The notes beneath the pieces were generated by a model. The model ran no database searches. It was not told where the DNA came from and saw only the letters and a list, made by a program, of their open reading frames with translations. This document shows, one piece after another, positions 62,228-64,000 of a stretch of DNA of 64,000 nucleotides. Position numbers and translations under genes: made by a program. The stretch is from AP-15 sp963775875. Its GTDB lineage: Bacteria > Pseudomonadota > Alphaproteobacteria > ATCC43930 > CGMCC-115725. Position 1 is the first letter of the stretch, and each line of letters opens with the position of its first letter. The stretch spans positions 1-64,000 of the forward strand of contig CAVZKP010000033.1 of NCBI GenBank assembly GCA_963775875.1, in the 5' to 3' direction.

Positions 62228-63592
62228 ATGCGGTGCAGGACAGCAGCCATTATCATTGCCGGAAGCATCGTGACGGCGGGCGCGGCAACGGCGCAGGATC
62301 GGGACCCGCAATGGAACCAGTGCGTGCTCTACGACGAGCATGGCAAGCTCCGGGCAGGGACCAGCCCGGACCTCGCCATCGGCGCGTGCACAGCGATCAT
62401 CCAGTCGGGCCAGGAGACCACTAAGGATCTAGCTACCGCTTTCCTCAACCGCGGTCGGGGCTACGCCGGCAAGCGCGAGTACGACCACGCCATCCAGGAT
62501 TACGACCAAGCGATCAGGCTCGACCCGAATAATGCCCCGGCGTTTAGCAGCCGCGGCAATGCCTACATCGGCAAGCGCGACTATGACCGCGCCATTCAGG
62601 ACCTCGACCGGGCGATCGCATTCGACCCTAATTACGCCTTTGCCTTCGTCAACCGCGGCATGGCCTACGACGGTAAGCGCGAGTATGACCGTGGCATCCA
62701 GGATCTCAATCAGGCGATCCGACTCGAGTCGAATAACGCCTCCGCCTTTCTCATCCGCGGCACTGCCTACAGCGAGAAGCTCGAATACGACCGCGCCATC
62801 CAGGACTTCGACCAGGCAATCCGACTCGACCCGAACAACGCCCCCGCCCTCAGCAGCCGCGGCATCGCCTACGCTCGTAAGCGGGAGTTCGACCGCGCCA
62901 TCCAGGATTTCGACCGAGCGATCCGGCTCGACCCTAGTAACGCGATCACCTTTACCAACCGCGGCACTACCTACAACGACAAACATGCGTACGACCGGGC
63001 CATCGAGGATTTTGACTTGGCGATCCGGCTCGACCCGAACAACGCCGCCGCGTTCACCAACCGCGGCGAAGCCTTCAACGGCAAAGGCGAGTACGACCGG
63101 GCGATCCAGGATTTCGACCAGGCGATCGGTCGCAACCCGAACTACGCCCCCGCCTTCCACGACCGCGGCGGCGCCTACACCCGCAAGGGCGAGTACGACC
63201 GCGCGATCCAGGACTACGACCAGGCGATCAGGCTCGACCCGAATTTGGCCCTCGCCTTCTTAGACCGCGGCAGCGTCTACCTCAAACAGCGCAAATACGA
63301 CCGCGCCATCCTGGATTACAGCCGGGCGATAAGCCTCCGGCCCCGCGACAGCGAAACGCTTGGCTACCGCGGTTTTTCCTATCTGATGCTGAAGAAGCTG
63401 GACTTGGCGCTTGCCGACTATGACGCGGCGGTGCGAGCCAATCCAAAGAATGCATTCGCGATATACGGCCGCGGCACGGTAGAGCAATTGAAGGGCGACA
63501 CGGCGGGAGGCAATGCCGATATCGCCGCAGCGAAGCTGATCAATCCCAACATTGCGAAGGATTTTGAGCGCTACTATGGCGTGCATGCATAG
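62228..63592 (+). CDS. Secreted/periplasmic tetratricopeptide-repeat protein
   Basis: The 454-residue protein starts at ATG 62228, after GGAGGG; GTG 62216 is an alternative. Residues ~1-23 form a signal peptide (MRCRTAAIIIAGSIVTAGAATAQ). After a ~50-residue N-terminal part with two cysteines come about eleven 34-residue TPR units with the consensus YDRAIQDFDQAIRLDPNNAPAFxxRGxAYxxKxE. They are very alike and probably homogenised by recombination of the underlying 102-bp DNA repeat. The final unit is more diverged. It is likely a periplasmic scaffold for protein-protein interactions. The neighbours give no clue to the partner. Confidence 0.85.
   Translation: MRCRTAAIIIAGSIVTAGAATAQDRDPQWNQCVLYDEHGKLRAGTSPDLAIGACTAIIQSGQETTKDLATAFLNRGRGYAGKREYDHAIQDYDQAIRLDPNNAPAFSSRGNAYIGKRDYDRAIQDLDRAIAFDPNYAFAFVNRGMAYDGKREYDRGIQDLNQAIRLESNNASAFLIRGTAYSEKLEYDRAIQDFDQAIRLDPNNAPALSSRGIAYARKREFDRAIQDFDRAIRLDPSNAITFTNRGTTYNDKHAYDRAIEDFDLAIRLDPNNAAAFTNRGEAFNGKGEYDRAIQDFDQAIGRNPNYAPAFHDRGGAYTRKGEYDRAIQDYDQAIRLDPNLALAFLDRGSVYLKQRKYDRAILDYSRAISLRPRDSETLGYRGFSYLMLKKLDLALADYDAAVRANPKNAFAIYGRGTVEQLKGDTAGGNADIAAAKLINPNIAKDFERYYGVHA
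62440..63450 (+). repeat. 102-bp tandem repeat array encoding TPR motifs
   Basis: About ten consecutive 102-bp units, sharing blocks such as GACCGCGCCATCCAGGA and GACCAGGCGATCCGGCTCGA, encode the TPR array. High similarity between units favours recombination and copy-number change. Confidence 0.75.
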
Positions 63593-64000
63593 TGCATTTT
63601 CTAGCAGATCGCGGGGCAACTTTTGACCGGGCCGTGCTTTCCCCTTCCCGATTGGCACCCTGCAGTCGCAAAGACGACGGATTCCGGAGGCTCAGGCCGC
63701 GCTTGGGCCTGTTTGCGTAATTTAAAACTTCCGGGAATTGCCGTGATCCTCGTTGCATCAATGGGTTACGGATTGCGTAAGATATGACCGGAATTCACCC
63801 GGAAAACCGGCGTCTTGGAATGCTCGCGTCAGCACCGACGGCCAGACGCCCGATGCTGGAGGTGGGCAGTTCCGCGCCGATGGCTCTGCTGGTGGCCCAA
63901 GGTCCCCATTGACTTGTGAGGCGGGGCCTCGGCGGATCCGCCTGGATTCGCCGCAGGCGTCGTCAGGGCAAACCCCGGCTGCTACGGCAGGTTGTAGCCG
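63593..64000. other. Window end without recognisable gene
   Basis: These 408 bp show direct repeats of TTGCGTAA (about 63714 and 63774) and an inverted pair TTCCGGG/CCCGGAA (about 63729 and 63799). A short open frame ends near 63912 (product containing RPMLEVGSSAPMALLVAQGPH); it has no identifiable family. It may be the edge of a mobile element continuing beyond the window, but this cannot be judged from here. Confidence 0.35.

Noticed and set aside
62440..63450. The regularly spaced 102-bp repeats as a CRISPR-like array
   Set aside because: The repeats are continuous codons of TPR units without unique spacers, and no cas gene is present.

Overview
The window is GC-rich DNA with dense, mostly short-gapped genes. 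It looks like an alphaproteobacterium, possibly Rhodospirillales or a relative; this is inferred from gene content (XrtA-type exopolysaccharide locus, HmuQ-like heme oxygenase, crotonase/CoA-transferase/MaoC sets, DUF1800/DUF1501 pair) and codon use, not from a marker gene. There is no rRNA, tRNA or CRISPR array that I can see.

Layout. 1-1278: an IS4-family insertion sequence cut by the window edge. 1479-6776: envelope and transport genes of visibly lower GC: a glycine-rich secreted repeat protein, an HdeA-like lipoprotein, a DUF2955/HlyD efflux pair, an AI-2E family permease and a small K+ channel. 6964-24199: a fatty-acid/CoA catabolism region (NDP-forming acyl-CoA synthetase, two acyl-CoA dehydrogenases, class III CoA-transferase, three crotonases, MaoC hydratase, GMC oxidoreductase, disulfide oxidoreductase). 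It is interrupted by a Phd/VapC toxin-antitoxin pair, an IsdG/HmuQ-like heme oxygenase and a truncated amidohydrolase. 24364-29284: a secreted protein, a DHA2-type MFS exporter and a DUF1800-DUF1501 pair. 29765-52321: a large exosortase A (XrtA)-type exopolysaccharide locus. 52338-63592: universal stress protein, SH3 protein, channel-like membrane protein, two tandem ACMSD-like amidohydrolases, cobQ, uvrD/pcrA, a secreted hypothetical and a TPR protein.

The XrtA locus is the centrepiece. An export lipoprotein, chain-length determinant, tyrosine autokinase, outer-membrane beta-barrel, ExeA-like ATPase, polysaccharide deacetylase, FemAB-like transferase and exosortase-EpsI fusion form one tight plus-strand run with several overlapping start/stop codons. 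After a divergent second deacetylase come glycosyltransferases, a methyltransferase-like protein, two asparagine-synthase-like proteins (one without the glutaminase cysteine), a Wzx-type flippase and a convergent toroid-type, lyase-like protein. Together they would build, modify, export and trim a surface polysaccharide and process PEP-CTERM proteins. No PEP-CTERM substrate lies in the window. A 47-codon ORF made largely of 9-bp repeats is nested between the glycosyltransferase and the methyltransferase by 4-nt overlaps at both ends.

A second overall property is the number of reading-frame breaks. At least fourteen single-base indels interrupt six otherwise well-conserved genes (acyl-CoA synthetase, both acyl-CoA dehydrogenases, one crotonase, one glycosyltransferase, uvrD). 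Almost all are +1 insertions, and five are an extra C after AAG, GAT or TAT. Because motifs remain intact on both sides, sequence error is the simplest explanation, but real decay of the 6964-11348 operon is not excluded. cobQ has a different kind of break: a short palindromic, REP-like insert in its interdomain linker.
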